Positions 55,479 through 63,247 of a stretch of DNA of 64,000 bases are shown here, in pieces. Each line of letters starts with the position of its first letter. Position 1 is the stretch's first letter. Both the position numbers and the translations under genes were made by a program. Source of the DNA: Chlorobium ferrooxidans DSM 13031 (GTDB taxonomy: Bacteria; Bacteroidota; Chlorobiia; Chlorobiales; Chlorobiaceae); assembly GCF_000168715.1 (NCBI RefSeq), contig NZ_AASE01000001.1, positions 116,153-180,152 of the forward strand, read 5' to 3'. The notes below the pieces were generated by a model. That model was not told where the DNA came from and did not search any database. It saw nothing but the letters and a program-made list of their open reading frames with translations.

Positions 55479-57056
55479 TCAGTGCTTGAAGTGGCGCATT
55501 CCGGTAAATACCATGGCAAGGTTGTTGGCATCAGCCGCCTCGATCACCTCATTATCCCTGATTGAACCGCCCGGCTGAATAACTGCCGTAACACCGGCCT
55601 CGGCGGCGGCAAGCAGACCGTCGGCAAAGGGGAAAAAGGCGTCAGAAGCAACAACTGAACCCTTGAGATCAAGATTGACTTCAGAGGCTTTCCAGCGTGC
55701 GATTTTCGACGAATCAACCCTCGACATCTGGCCGGCACCGACGCCGTATGTCTGACGGTTTTTCACATAGAGAATGGTGTTCGATTTGATATGCTTGCAG
55801 ATCTTCCAGGCAAACATCAGATCCGAAAGCTCCTCTTCGGTAGGCTGACGTTTGGTCACCACCGTAAGATCCTCTTTTGCAACGATTTTGCTGTCGCGCT
55901 CCTGAACAAGCATACCGAACGGAGTGGATTTGAACTCCCAGCCCCCTTTCGGCAGAGCCTTTTTCTGAAGCACAAGCCTGCGGTCCTTTTTCTTCATCAA
56001 GAGCTCAAGCACACCCGACTCAAAGGCTGGGGCAATGAGAATCTCGGTAAAGATCTCATTGACGGCGACTGCCGCCTCCATATCAAGCGGACGGTTAAAG
56101 GCGATGATTCCGCCAAAAGGTGCCTGGGTATCGGTTGAGAATGCACGGCGGTAGGCTTCGGCAAGCGTAGGGGCCTGCGCAACACCGCACGGATTGGTAT
56201 GTTTCACGATAACGACCGAAGGGTCTTCACCGCGGAACTCTTCAATAACTCCGGTTGCAGCGGCAATATCAAGCATGTTGTTGTAGGAGAGCTCCTTGCC
56301 GTGAAGCTTCTCGAAAAAATCGCCGAAAGAGCGTGAACCGTTACTGTCGGTCAAGGTGTAAAAGCCAGCGCTCTGGTGCGGGTTCTCACCGTAACGCATG
56401 TCGAGCTCACGCTCAAGCTTGACGGTCATCGAAGAGGCTGCCGCCGACTGCTCGCCTGCAGAGGCTTTGGTGAGGTATGCTGCAATAGCTCCGTCATAGC
56501 GGGAGGTCTCGGTAAATACCTTGGTTGCAAGCCTCAGGCGGGTCGCCCTTCTCGTGGCTCCGTTATTCTCCTTCATCTCCTTGAGCACAAGCGCGTAATC
56601 GGCACTGTCGGTTACCACCGTTACCGACTCGTTGTTCTTGGCTGCACTGCGGAGCATGGAGGGGCCGCCGATATCGATATTCTCTATGGCATCTTCAAAG
56701 GTTACGTCGGGTTTGGCGATGGTTGCCTCGAAGGGGTAGAGGTTCACGACCACAAGGTCAATAAATCCGATACCGTTCTCGACCGCCTGTTTGACATGAT
56801 CGGGATTCTCCCGGACAGCAAGCAGTCCGCCATGAATTTTCGGATGAAGGGTTTTCACCCGCCCGTCCATTATCTCCGGAAATCCGGTGATGTTGGATAT
56901 CGAGGCTGCACTGACGCCTGCATCCTGAAGCGACTTCAAGGTTCCTCCTGTTGAAAAAATCTCGACGCCGAGTAGCGAAAGCTCACGGCAGAAATCGACA
57001 ATACCGGTTTTATCAGATACAGAGACCAGCGCCCGCTTGATGACAGGATCAGACAT
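55479..57056 (-). CDS. purH: Bifunctional AICAR formyltransferase/IMP cyclohydrolase
   Basis: A 525-residue enzyme for the last two steps of IMP synthesis. The N-terminal MGS-like cyclohydrolase domain has [16 protein letters not shown] and [20 protein letters not shown]; the C-terminal transformylase has [12 protein letters not shown] and [11 protein letters not shown] with the catalytic Lys and His. I use ATG 57056 (MSDPVIKRA); the 34 residues of the longer frame are not family-like. purN, an earlier gene of the pathway, is 5 kb away. Confidence 0.95.
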   Translation of the reverse strand: MSDPVIKRALVSVSDKTGIVDFCRELSLLGVEIFSTGGTLKSLQDAGVSAASISNITGFPEIMDGRVKTLHPKIHGGLLAVRENPDHVKQAVENGIGFIDLVVVNLYPFEATIAKPDVTFEDAIENIDIGGPSMLRSAAKNNESVTVVTDSADYALVLKEMKENNGATRRATRLRLATKVFTETSRYDGAIAAYLTKASAGEQSAAASSMTVKLERELDMRYGENPHQSAGFYTLTDSNGSRSFGDFFEKLHGKELSYNNMLDIAAATGVIEEFRGEDPSVVIVKHTNPCGVAQAPTLAEAYRRAFSTDTQAPFGGIIAFNRPLDMEAAVAVNEIFTEILIAPAFESGVLELLMKKKDRRLVLQKKALPKGGWEFKSTPFGMLVQERDSKIVAKEDLTVVTKRQPTEEELSDLMFAWKICKHIKSNTILYVKNRQTYGVGAGQMSRVDSSKIARWKASEVNLDLKGSVVASDAFFPFADGLLAAAEAGVTAVIQPGGSIRDNEVIEAADANNLAMVFTGMRHFKH

Positions 57057-57185
57057 TTTTTTTGAAAATTTATTTATCGTTTGAGTGCTATTTGTGAAGC
57101 GGGAATTTAAGAAAAAATCCCCAATTATTTGAGCCACTCTGAACCTTCGGCGAAGCAATATACATGCATTGCAGTTTGCTCAAGA

Positions 57186-58490
57186 CTAAACCGCTTTCTC
57201 GTAAGGCCTTGCCTTCAGGAGCTTCTGCGTACCGAACTTTCGTGCCCGCATCTTCCAGCTAATAGTACCGCCCAGTTTGTACAACCACTGCGGCATCACC
57301 GGCTTGGCCAGCAGCTCCTGCGCACTCTCTGAAATGGCTTTACCCTCGCCAAGCTCCCCTGCCGCGATCTCCAGCGCCCTTCTGAGGGATGCACCCTGTC
57401 CACCCATCTCCCCGAGCGGCCGTGCCTGAACCATCCCCTCCCCCGCGCCAAGCGAAAGCCCGCCCATCCACTCAAATCCGGCGTCGCGGGCAAACCCGGC
57501 ACAGAGTGCAACGGCGCTCTCATTCTGGCTCGCTTCGGGAAAACCGCAATTGACAATGGCTGAAAAACGGGTCGGCTTTGTTTTCCCCTTGCAATGCGCA
57601 ACAACATCTTCAAGCACCGAAATAACCGGCGCAGGAAGCGTATCGACATAGAGCGGAAAAGCCAGCACAGCCAGATCGGCCATCGCAATCGCCTCACGCA
57701 GCGCTTCCATACGCTCTGCACTGTTGATCACCTTGTAGAGATAAATCGTTTCGGTCTCTAATCCTTGCTGCTGGAGTTGCTCAAAAAGATAGGAGCCGAG
57801 GGATGATGAAGTGCTTTTTTCAAGACGCGGAGAGCCAACCAGCAGCAGTGCACGACGGGGTGAAACCGGTGTCGCAGATGAACACCTGATCTCCGGCAGA
57901 GCAGGCACTGCATCTGATTCGTGACGATCAATCTGATCAAGCACTCGATGAAGCTCTGCTTCCATAACACGATCTGCCTGATTTCCGGAGAGGATGCCGC
58001 AGGCATGCACCTTTGCATAGAAGTTGATGGAGTTCCGCCATGCCAGATGCCGGAAAACAGATGCCGCCTCTTTATCCGGCTCACGCTGCCAGCCGATGGT
58101 GAGCACGTCGGGATAACGCTCGTAGCGCTGCATATGATGAATCTCCCCGCTGTGGGTTGCAAAAAACGGCAGGGTGTTCTGTATCATGTGATCAACCATT
58201 CTCTTGAGCGTCGGCGAGTAACCGCCAAACGTAATGGGCGAGAGAAAAATAACAAGGTCGCTTTCAAGGTACTTCCCCGATATCTCCTGATTGTCGTCAG
58301 CCACATGGCACTTGCCGGGGCTTTTGAACCAGCAATAAAAATCACCCATACAGTTGCCGATCTTTTTGTCGCGCAACGCCACCACTTCCGAGGTCGAACC
58401 CCGCTCTGCAAGGTGAGCCTGCAGGTCGGCTACCGAAAGCATGCCGACTCTGTCACCTGCCGGTGACCCGTCAAGAATCAATGTTTTCAT
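57186..58490 (-). CDS. Tandem flavodoxin-fold (NADPH-dependent FMN reductase-like) protein
   Basis: A 434-residue protein made of two flavodoxin-like domains. Domain 1 (about residues 1-190) starts TLILDGSPAGDR and has GNCMGDFYCWFKSPGKC followed by a DD, the cysteine motif of NADPH-dependent FMN reductase/iron-sulfur-flavoprotein relatives. Domain 2 (about 213-380) restarts with ALLLVGSPRLEKSTSSSLG and FPLYVDTLPAPV. The tail is basic. Usually such domains are separate proteins. It starts one base inside the stop of the TetR gene (TGATG), so the regulator and enzyme form one operon. Substrate unknown. Confidence 0.72.
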   Translation of the reverse strand: MKTLILDGSPAGDRVGMLSVADLQAHLAERGSTSEVVALRDKKIGNCMGDFYCWFKSPGKCHVADDNQEISGKYLESDLVIFLSPITFGGYSPTLKRMVDHMIQNTLPFFATHSGEIHHMQRYERYPDVLTIGWQREPDKEAASVFRHLAWRNSINFYAKVHACGILSGNQADRVMEAELHRVLDQIDRHESDAVPALPEIRCSSATPVSPRRALLLVGSPRLEKSTSSSLGSYLFEQLQQQGLETETIYLYKVINSAERMEALREAIAMADLAVLAFPLYVDTLPAPVISVLEDVVAHCKGKTKPTRFSAIVNCGFPEASQNESAVALCAGFARDAGFEWMGGLSLGAGEGMVQARPLGEMGGQGASLRRALEIAAGELGEGKAISESAQELLAKPVMPQWLYKLGGTISWKMRARKFGTQKLLKARPYEKAV

Positions 58491-59182
58491 CACTCCTCCT
58501 GTATAAATTGTCTGGCTGTTGATTGTAATTCATAGGTATAGAGCGTTTCGCCGCTCACTCCGAACGGGGGAATACGACCACCGATTTCAAGCGAAACCAG
58601 CCCGTGCACACGGCTCCAGACAATCAGGGCCACACCGTGCGACACCATGTGATAGTTGCGCGTGCAGGTGTTCAGGGGCGAAAGCCCGGTCGCAGACTCC
58701 TCCTGCGGAAGAGGGAACTCCTCCGTTTTCAGTTTTCCGGCAATACGGATATCCTCAATCACACTCACCAGCGCACTGATGGAGCGGGTTGCTGATGGAA
58801 TGATTGCCATCTGCTGCTGTTCGTAGCCGGGAATGGGGGTGCCGAAGATGAGCTGATAACGCTGGGGATAGCTCAGTGCCCAGTGGCGATAGGCAAGGCC
58901 GATAGCTTGCAGACGCTCAAGTGGCTGAGAAGAGGGATAGCTGTCGCGAGCCCTGAGCTGCACATCCCCGAAAGAGGTAAAGGCATCAATGGTGAGGGCG
59001 GTCACCAGTGCGTCACGATCAGAAAAGTAGTTGTAAATGGCCGGAGCGGTAATCTTCAAGGCCCGGGCAATGGCCCGCAGAGAAAGGGCCGGAGCGCCAG
59101 ATTCTGCTATCAGCCGCCATGCAGTATCCTTGATAGCCTCCTGTAAATTCAGGATCTGCTCTGTTTTTATCGGTCTTGCCAT
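58490..59182 (-). CDS. TetR-family transcriptional regulator
   Basis: A 230-residue regulator. The N-terminal helix-turn-helix is clear: DTAWRLIAESGAPALSLRAIARALKITAPAIYNYFSDRDALVTAL. A TetR C-terminal ligand-binding domain follows (RYQLIFGTPIPGY, as in TetR_C_33-type members). I take ATG 59182, since a longer frame would run into repeat element R8. The end of R8 gives GAGAGGTGCCGC right before this ATG and so seems to supply the ribosome-binding site. It probably controls itself and the tandem flavodoxin gene. Confidence 0.85.
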   Translation of the reverse strand: MARPIKTEQILNLQEAIKDTAWRLIAESGAPALSLRAIARALKITAPAIYNYFSDRDALVTALTIDAFTSFGDVQLRARDSYPSSQPLERLQAIGLAYRHWALSYPQRYQLIFGTPIPGYEQQQMAIIPSATRSISALVSVIEDIRIAGKLKTEEFPLPQEESATGLSPLNTCTRNYHMVSHGVALIVWSRVHGLVSLEIGGRIPPFGVSGETLYTYELQSTARQFIQEE

Positions 59183-59183
59183 G

Positions 59184-59325
59184 CGGCACCTCTCTAAATT
59201 TATTCCGCGATTCGATTGCTTCGTTGTGCGGTGCTCGAAATCCTCAAGTACCTCGTGTACATTCCGGTTTCTGCGCTCTGTCCGCCTCGCACTCAAACCG
59301 CTCACGACAATTTACAGAGGTGCCG
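59184..59325 (-). repeat. Inverted-repeat element, copy R8 (reverse orientation)
   Basis: About 142 bp, reverse of the R7 core (CGCGATTCGATTGCTTCG to CAAACCGCTCACGACAATTT). The outer ends are CGGCACCTCT and AGAGGTGCCG, perfect complements. It starts two bases upstream of the TetR start codon. The remaining bases to 59429 are A+T-rich and hold no gene. Confidence 0.85.
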
Positions 59326-59429
59326 AATAATGAACCACCAATTAATTTTACACCGTAAATATACAATGTAAAATTAATATCTGCAAGAAGAGCGAAAAGG
59401 AAAATCACCTTCAGCTTTCTCTCTGGCAA

Positions 59430-60209
59430 TTACAGGGTAATCTCAGTCTCCATAACTGTCACCGCACTCCCCGAGAGAAGAACCCGGTCACCTTTCACTT
59501 CGCAAGCGATATTGCCACCCCGTCTGGAAACCTGTTTGGCCGTAAGGGTATGCTTTCCAAGTTTATTGGCCCAGTATGGCGCAAGCGTGCAGTGAGCGGA
59601 ACCGGTTACGGGATCCTCATGAATACCGAACTTGGGAGCAAAGAAGCGACTGACAAAATCAACATCACTGCCGGGAGCAGTAATGATGACACCGCGCAGA
59701 TCAAGTTCGCAAAGCATTGCATAGTCAGGAGTGATAGCGCGCAGAGTGGCTTCGCTGTCGAACAGGGCAAGATAATCGTCCGAAGCCCACACCTCCAGAG
59801 GTCGCTTGCCAAGAGCTTCAGCCAGAATTTCAGAAAATCCGCAGGGCAGCGGTGGAGAGGCAGGAAAATCCATTTCCAGCAGCTCCCCTCTCTTTTGCAC
59901 AAAGAGATCACCGCTCCGTGTTTCAAAGGTGATGCGTTGACGGGAGTAGCCAATAATGTCGAAAATCACATGGGCCGCCGCAAGGGTTGCATGGCCGCAA
60001 AGGTCAAGCTCCCTGACCGGGGTAAACCAGCGCAGTTTGAACCCTTTTTCAGCAGGAACAAAAAATGCCGTCTCGGACAGATTATTCTCTTCCGCTATAG
60101 CCTGAAGAAGCTCATCATCCAGCCAGCTATCAAGCGGACACACGGCAGCAGGGTTCCCCTCAAATGGTCTGGTAGCAAAAGCATCTACCTGATATTGTTT
60201 CAGTTTCAT
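59430..60209 (-). CDS. PhzF-family isomerase-like protein
   Basis: A 259-residue protein of the PhzF/diaminopimelate-epimerase fold: QVDAFATRPFEGNPAAVCPLD, EENNLSETAFFV with the catalytic glutamate region, LRWFTPVRELDLCGHATLAAAHV and EDPVTGSAHCTLAPYW. PhzF proper isomerises a phenazine precursor, but no other phenazine gene is near; stand-alone members are common and of unknown substrate. Confidence 0.87.
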   Translation of the reverse strand: MKLKQYQVDAFATRPFEGNPAAVCPLDSWLDDELLQAIAEENNLSETAFFVPAEKGFKLRWFTPVRELDLCGHATLAAAHVIFDIIGYSRQRITFETRSGDLFVQKRGELLEMDFPASPPLPCGFSEILAEALGKRPLEVWASDDYLALFDSEATLRAITPDYAMLCELDLRGVIITAPGSDVDFVSRFFAPKFGIHEDPVTGSAHCTLAPYWANKLGKHTLTAKQVSRRGGNIACEVKGDRVLLSGSAVTVMETEITL

Positions 60210-60371
60210 AATGCAGAATCAAATTAAAAGCGATGCCAATCAACTTATGAGAGTGTCAGGTTCTTCAGCATAATATTCCCGGAGAGTCCGCACCATGAGC
60301 ACATATCGAATAGAAGCATTGTCGGATAGCTTCTGCCAAATCCTAAGCAAAAAACGATATAAGGCAATATT

Positions 60372-60602
60372 TCATCTTAGACTTTTCCGAAGAGCATCAA
60401 CAACCGTTTTGCCATCTATCGCCTCAATTTCACCTTTTTCAAACAAACGAAGCCGTCGCTCGGCCTCCTCAACCCATAACGCTTCGATTTCGGATTCCGG
60501 CAGTTCGTCGAGGCTGTCGATGAGCCACTTCGCAAGCGTAGCTCGATCCTTCAAATCAAGCTTCCGGATCTCGATTTCAATTTCTTTAATACCCATATCC
60601 AT
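60372..60602 (-). CDS. Orphan antitoxin, addiction module component (PF09720 type)
   Basis: A 76-residue antitoxin: IEIEIRKLDLKDRATLAKWLIDSL then ALWVEEAERRLRLFEKGEIEAIDGKTVVDALRKSL. It is intact for its family and similar in plan to the one at 22155. No toxin frame follows: the next 160 bases on its strand hold only short frames. The first 34 residues are repeated almost exactly (33 of 34 from the inner Met) in a truncated copy at 61356-61505, with the caspase-like gene between. It may start at the inner ATG two codons on. Confidence 0.8.
   Translation of the reverse strand: MDMGIKEIEIEIRKLDLKDRATLAKWLIDSLDELPESEIEALWVEEAERRLRLFEKGEIEAIDGKTVVDALRKSLR
60494..60600. repeat. 107-base direct repeat, copy A
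   Basis: The 5' part of the orphan antitoxin gene. By eye it differs from copy B (61403-61509) at four positions. The two copies are 909 bases apart and flank the caspase-like gene. Confidence 0.85.
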
Positions 60603-60688
60603 GCTTTTATAGTACCCTACATCTCAATCAGCTTACAGCTTGTAGCAATCCTGTTCGCCCGGGAAAACGACATTGCAATCTTGCATCA

Positions 60689-61333
60689 TTACGGAAACTT
60701 TGGCAGTCCGAATCCGCAAGGACAAGTGGCGGGATGATTCCAAGCATTGCAGCCATAGGTTATCCCGAACCTCTCTTTGTATTGGTGCAGACGCTTGTCA
60801 AGCTCGCATGCGTCAATTTGACCATTATGATATTTTGTGATATCCGTAATCATTTTACCGGCAAACGTTTCATCTTTTCCCCACCAGCCCCATCCGGTAT
60901 GGGACTTATATTCATAGTTGGGAGCAATGGCAATTCTTGCATGGAATAACTCCCTGAACTCTTTCAATTCTTTATGGGTCAGGGGATTATTCGAAGTATG
61001 GTCAGCCATGCAACTGGCAAGAAACACGCATGAAAGCTTTGGCTGCTTCTTCAGTCCGTACGTTCCCATCTCCTTCCACAGATCCTTCCAGTCTCTGCCC
61101 GCATCTATCCCGGTACCGACTGCGTATTGACCTCTGTTTCCATGACCATTATAAACAAGGATATCCCCGTCGTTAAGCGTCTTAAATGCTGCAGCAAGTT
61201 CGGCCCTGTTTTTCACAACAATAGGTTGTACATTTTTAACCGGCGGAGGTGGCGGAGCCGGTAAAATGTTGCCGGCATTGTCAAACTCAAGCGCCTGGAT
61301 GACCACAATTTTATGCGGTGTCGTGGGTTTCAT
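60689..61333 (-). CDS. Caspase-like (clan CD) cysteine peptidase candidate
   Basis: A 214-residue soluble protein without signal peptide. Two hydrophobic strands end in the clan CD dyad pattern: GDILVYNGHGN (His64-Gly) and LSCVFLASCMAD (Cys108). A proline run (residues 27-31) precedes the domain. This layout matches bacterial caspase-like/CHAT peptidases, which are often effectors in cell-death or defence modules. The cysteine-rich end (CNAWNHPATCPCG) could bind a metal. It starts 22 bases after a truncated antitoxin frame and is followed by the full antitoxin gene. Peptidase activity and target are inferred, not shown. Confidence 0.6.
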   Translation of the reverse strand: MKPTTPHKIVVIQALEFDNAGNILPAPPPPPVKNVQPIVVKNRAELAAAFKTLNDGDILVYNGHGNRGQYAVGTGIDAGRDWKDLWKEMGTYGLKKQPKLSCVFLASCMADHTSNNPLTHKELKEFRELFHARIAIAPNYEYKSHTGWGWWGKDETFAGKMITDITKYHNGQIDACELDKRLHQYKERFGITYGCNAWNHPATCPCGFGLPKFP

Positions 61334-61355
61334 GCCTCATCTCCCTATACTTTAG

Positions 61356-61505
61356 TTATTTATCCCGCCTTGATATTATGCCTGATAAAGCTTCATCTTC
61401 TAATTCCGGCAGTTCGTCGAGGCTGTCGATGAGCCACTTCGCAAGCGTAGCTCGATCCTTCAAATCCAGCTTCAGTATCTCGATTTCAATTTCTTTAATG
61501 CCCAT
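61356..61505 (-). pseudogene. Truncated antitoxin copy (or short antitoxin-like leader peptide)
   Basis: A 49-residue frame from ATG 61505, preceded by GGAGAGGAT, a good ribosome-binding site. Residues 1-34 are almost identical to the orphan antitoxin at 60372-60602 (Leu for Arg at position 11); then the sequence diverges to LEDEALSGIISRRDK and stops. The stop is 22 bases before the caspase-like start. It is probably the product of a partial duplication, but the retained start and tight spacing leave open that it is translated. Confidence 0.6.
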
Positions 61506-61509
61506 ATCC
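61403..61509. repeat. 107-base direct repeat, copy B
   Basis: Nearly identical to 60494-60600. The outer flanks of the two copies differ, so the duplication ends are sharp. No inverted ends or target duplication were found around the cassette. Confidence 0.85.
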
Positions 61510-61698
61510 TCTCCGTTACCAAGCTTTATCTCAAAATGAGCGTTACGATAAAGGTAAGGATAATTACAGTAAAATGAGAAGAATAGGGACATCAACGGGT
61601 CAACCGAAAGCACAGCCGGAGAGAGAAACCCGAAAAGCGGAAAAACTTGGAAATGGAGGGCAGTTGTAATAAAATAAGTGCAATAAGACCATAACCAT

Positions 61699-62301
61699 AT
61701 GACTACCAACAAAACCCGCATAGCGGTCTTCTGCTCCGGATCCGGAAGCAACTTTCAAGCCATTTTCCATGCATTGAAACAGAGAGAAATCAATGCGGAG
61801 ATCGTGCTCTGCCTCTCCAACCGTTGGCAGTGCGGAGCGATGGAGTTCGCCCGTGAGAACGGCATAGCAACCCTGCATCTGACGGAAAAGCAGTTCGACT
61901 CCTTTGACGGGTTTGCAGCAGCCATGGTTGAATGCCTTAAAAAAGAGCAGATCGAGATCATTGTGCTGGCGGGCTACATGCGCAAGGTGCCTGACGCGGT
62001 CGTGGAGGCATATACAGACAGGATTATCAACATCCATCCCGCCCTGCTGCCGAAGTTCGGTGGCGAGGGTATGTACGGCATTCATGTCCATACGGCGGTA
62101 CTCGCTTCAGGCGAAACCGAGAGTGGCGCAACGGTGCATCTGGTCAACGAGGAGTATGACCAGGGGCGGATTCTCATGCAGCGCAAGGTTCCGGTGCATC
62201 CAGGCGACAGCCCTGAAAGCCTTGCCGCAAGAGTACTTGCCTGTGAGCACACCCTCTACCCTGACGCCCTTGAAAAACTGCTATCCGAGCTGAACTCATG
62301 A
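61699..62301 (+). CDS. purN: Phosphoribosylglycinamide formyltransferase
   Basis: A 200-residue enzyme adding a formyl group from formyl-tetrahydrofolate to GAR in purine synthesis. It has VFCSGSGSNFQAI, IIVLAGYMRKVP, NIHPALLPKFGGEGMYG (catalytic Asn and His) and GATVHLVNEEYDQGRI with the catalytic Asp. Length normal. It overlaps queE by four bases. Confidence 0.94.
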   Translation: MTTNKTRIAVFCSGSGSNFQAIFHALKQREINAEIVLCLSNRWQCGAMEFARENGIATLHLTEKQFDSFDGFAAAMVECLKKEQIEIIVLAGYMRKVPDAVVEAYTDRIINIHPALLPKFGGEGMYGIHVHTAVLASGETESGATVHLVNEEYDQGRILMQRKVPVHPGDSPESLAARVLACEHTLYPDALEKLLSELNS

Positions 62302-62972
62302 GCACCCCTACTCTTAACATTAGCGAAATCTTCCACTCAATCCAGGGGGAATCTTCATATGCAGGATGGCCCTGCACCTTCATCAGGCTTGCCGGATGCG
62401 GCCACGGCTGCCGCCACTGCGATACCGCCTATGCGGAACACCCCGGCAGGGAGATGAATATTGAGGAGATCATAGAACGGGTGGTTGAACTCGGGGCGCC
62501 GCTTGTGGAGATAACCGGAGGAGAACCGCTCCTGCAGGAGGAGGTCTACCCGCTCATGGAGAAGCTTTGCAACCGTTGGAAAGAGCGTGTCCTGCTTGAA
62601 ACCGGCGGATTTCTCTCTGTGGCGAAGGCGGATCCCCGCGTGCATAAAATCATCGACCTGAAACCGCCGTCAACCGGTGTATCGGATAAAAACAACCCGG
62701 AAAACATTGCACTCGCCCTGAAGCAGAAAGATCACGCAAACCGGTTGATAGAGCTGAAAATTGTCGTGGCCGACCGCGAAGACTACCTCTGGGCTAGGGA
62801 GCTGCTCACCAGAACCGGACTCCCTGACGCCTGCACCGTCATGATGGGCGTGGCATTCGGCATGCTGGAGCCCGTAAACCTTGCCAACTGGATTCTCGAA
62901 GACCGGCTGAACGTCAGAATGCAGCTTCAACTGCACAAATACATCTGGGATCCCGGAAGAAGAGGGGTTTGA
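62298..62972 (+). CDS. queE: 7-carboxy-7-deazaguanine synthase
   Basis: A 224-residue radical-SAM enzyme making the deazaguanine core of queuosine. The cluster motif is CGHGCRHCD (Cys-x3-Cys-x2-Cys), preceded by SIQGESSYAGWPCTFIRLAG, and ITGGEPLLQ follows. Start ATG 62298 overlaps purN as ATGA, so both are translated from one messenger; both use purine-related substrates. Supports a queuosine pathway together with queG. Confidence 0.92.
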   Translation: MSTPTLNISEIFHSIQGESSYAGWPCTFIRLAGCGHGCRHCDTAYAEHPGREMNIEEIIERVVELGAPLVEITGGEPLLQEEVYPLMEKLCNRWKERVLLETGGFLSVAKADPRVHKIIDLKPPSTGVSDKNNPENIALALKQKDHANRLIELKIVVADREDYLWARELLTRTGLPDACTVMMGVAFGMLEPVNLANWILEDRLNVRMQLQLHKYIWDPGRRGV

Positions 62973-62981
62973 AGAGGAAGA

Positions 62982-63037
62982 GAGTGGACGCAAATGGACG
63001 AAGAAATTGTGGACAGAAGTGGACACAGTGGACAAGA
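62982..63037 (+). repeat. GTGGAC-rich repeat, copy 2
   Basis: Units at 62984, 62994 (ATGGAC), 63009, 63019 and 63028 (spacing 10, 15, 10, 9). It starts about ten bases after the queE stop and matches copy 1 base for base over long stretches such as GGACGAAGAAAT. Confidence 0.7.
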
Positions 63038-63065
63038 ATTAAAGCGATGTTAGATTGAATTGTAG

Positions 63066-63087
63066 GGGCGAACCTGCGTGTTCGCCC
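63066..63087. repeat. GGGCGAA hairpin
   Basis: GGGCGAA (63066-63072), an eight-base loop, TTCGCCC (63081-63087), preceded by TGTAGG. This kind of hairpin is a widespread intergenic repeat in several bacterial phyla. It lacks a T-run, so it is a weak terminator candidate for queE. The rest of 63088-63247 holds no gene I can support. Confidence 0.5.
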
Positions 63088-63247
63088 TTCCGGGATGGCA
63101 TTTCTTTTCGTCGTTGCTGTCCCTGTAGTCCTTTGGCTCCTTTCCTGAGAAGATGGACAAGAGTTTGAAGAGATTTTGAATACCGGATGATGGTTTTTGC
63201 TTTATTACAGTTAACTTTTTCGTTATTCAACTTTAATCGTTCAGCCT

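Noticed and set aside
60210..60371. Remains of a toxin gene after the orphan antitoxin
   Set aside because: One frame is open and mildly basic, but it lacks a start codon and shows none of the ParE/RelE core pattern. Another frame starting ATGA at the antitoxin stop ends after ten codons.
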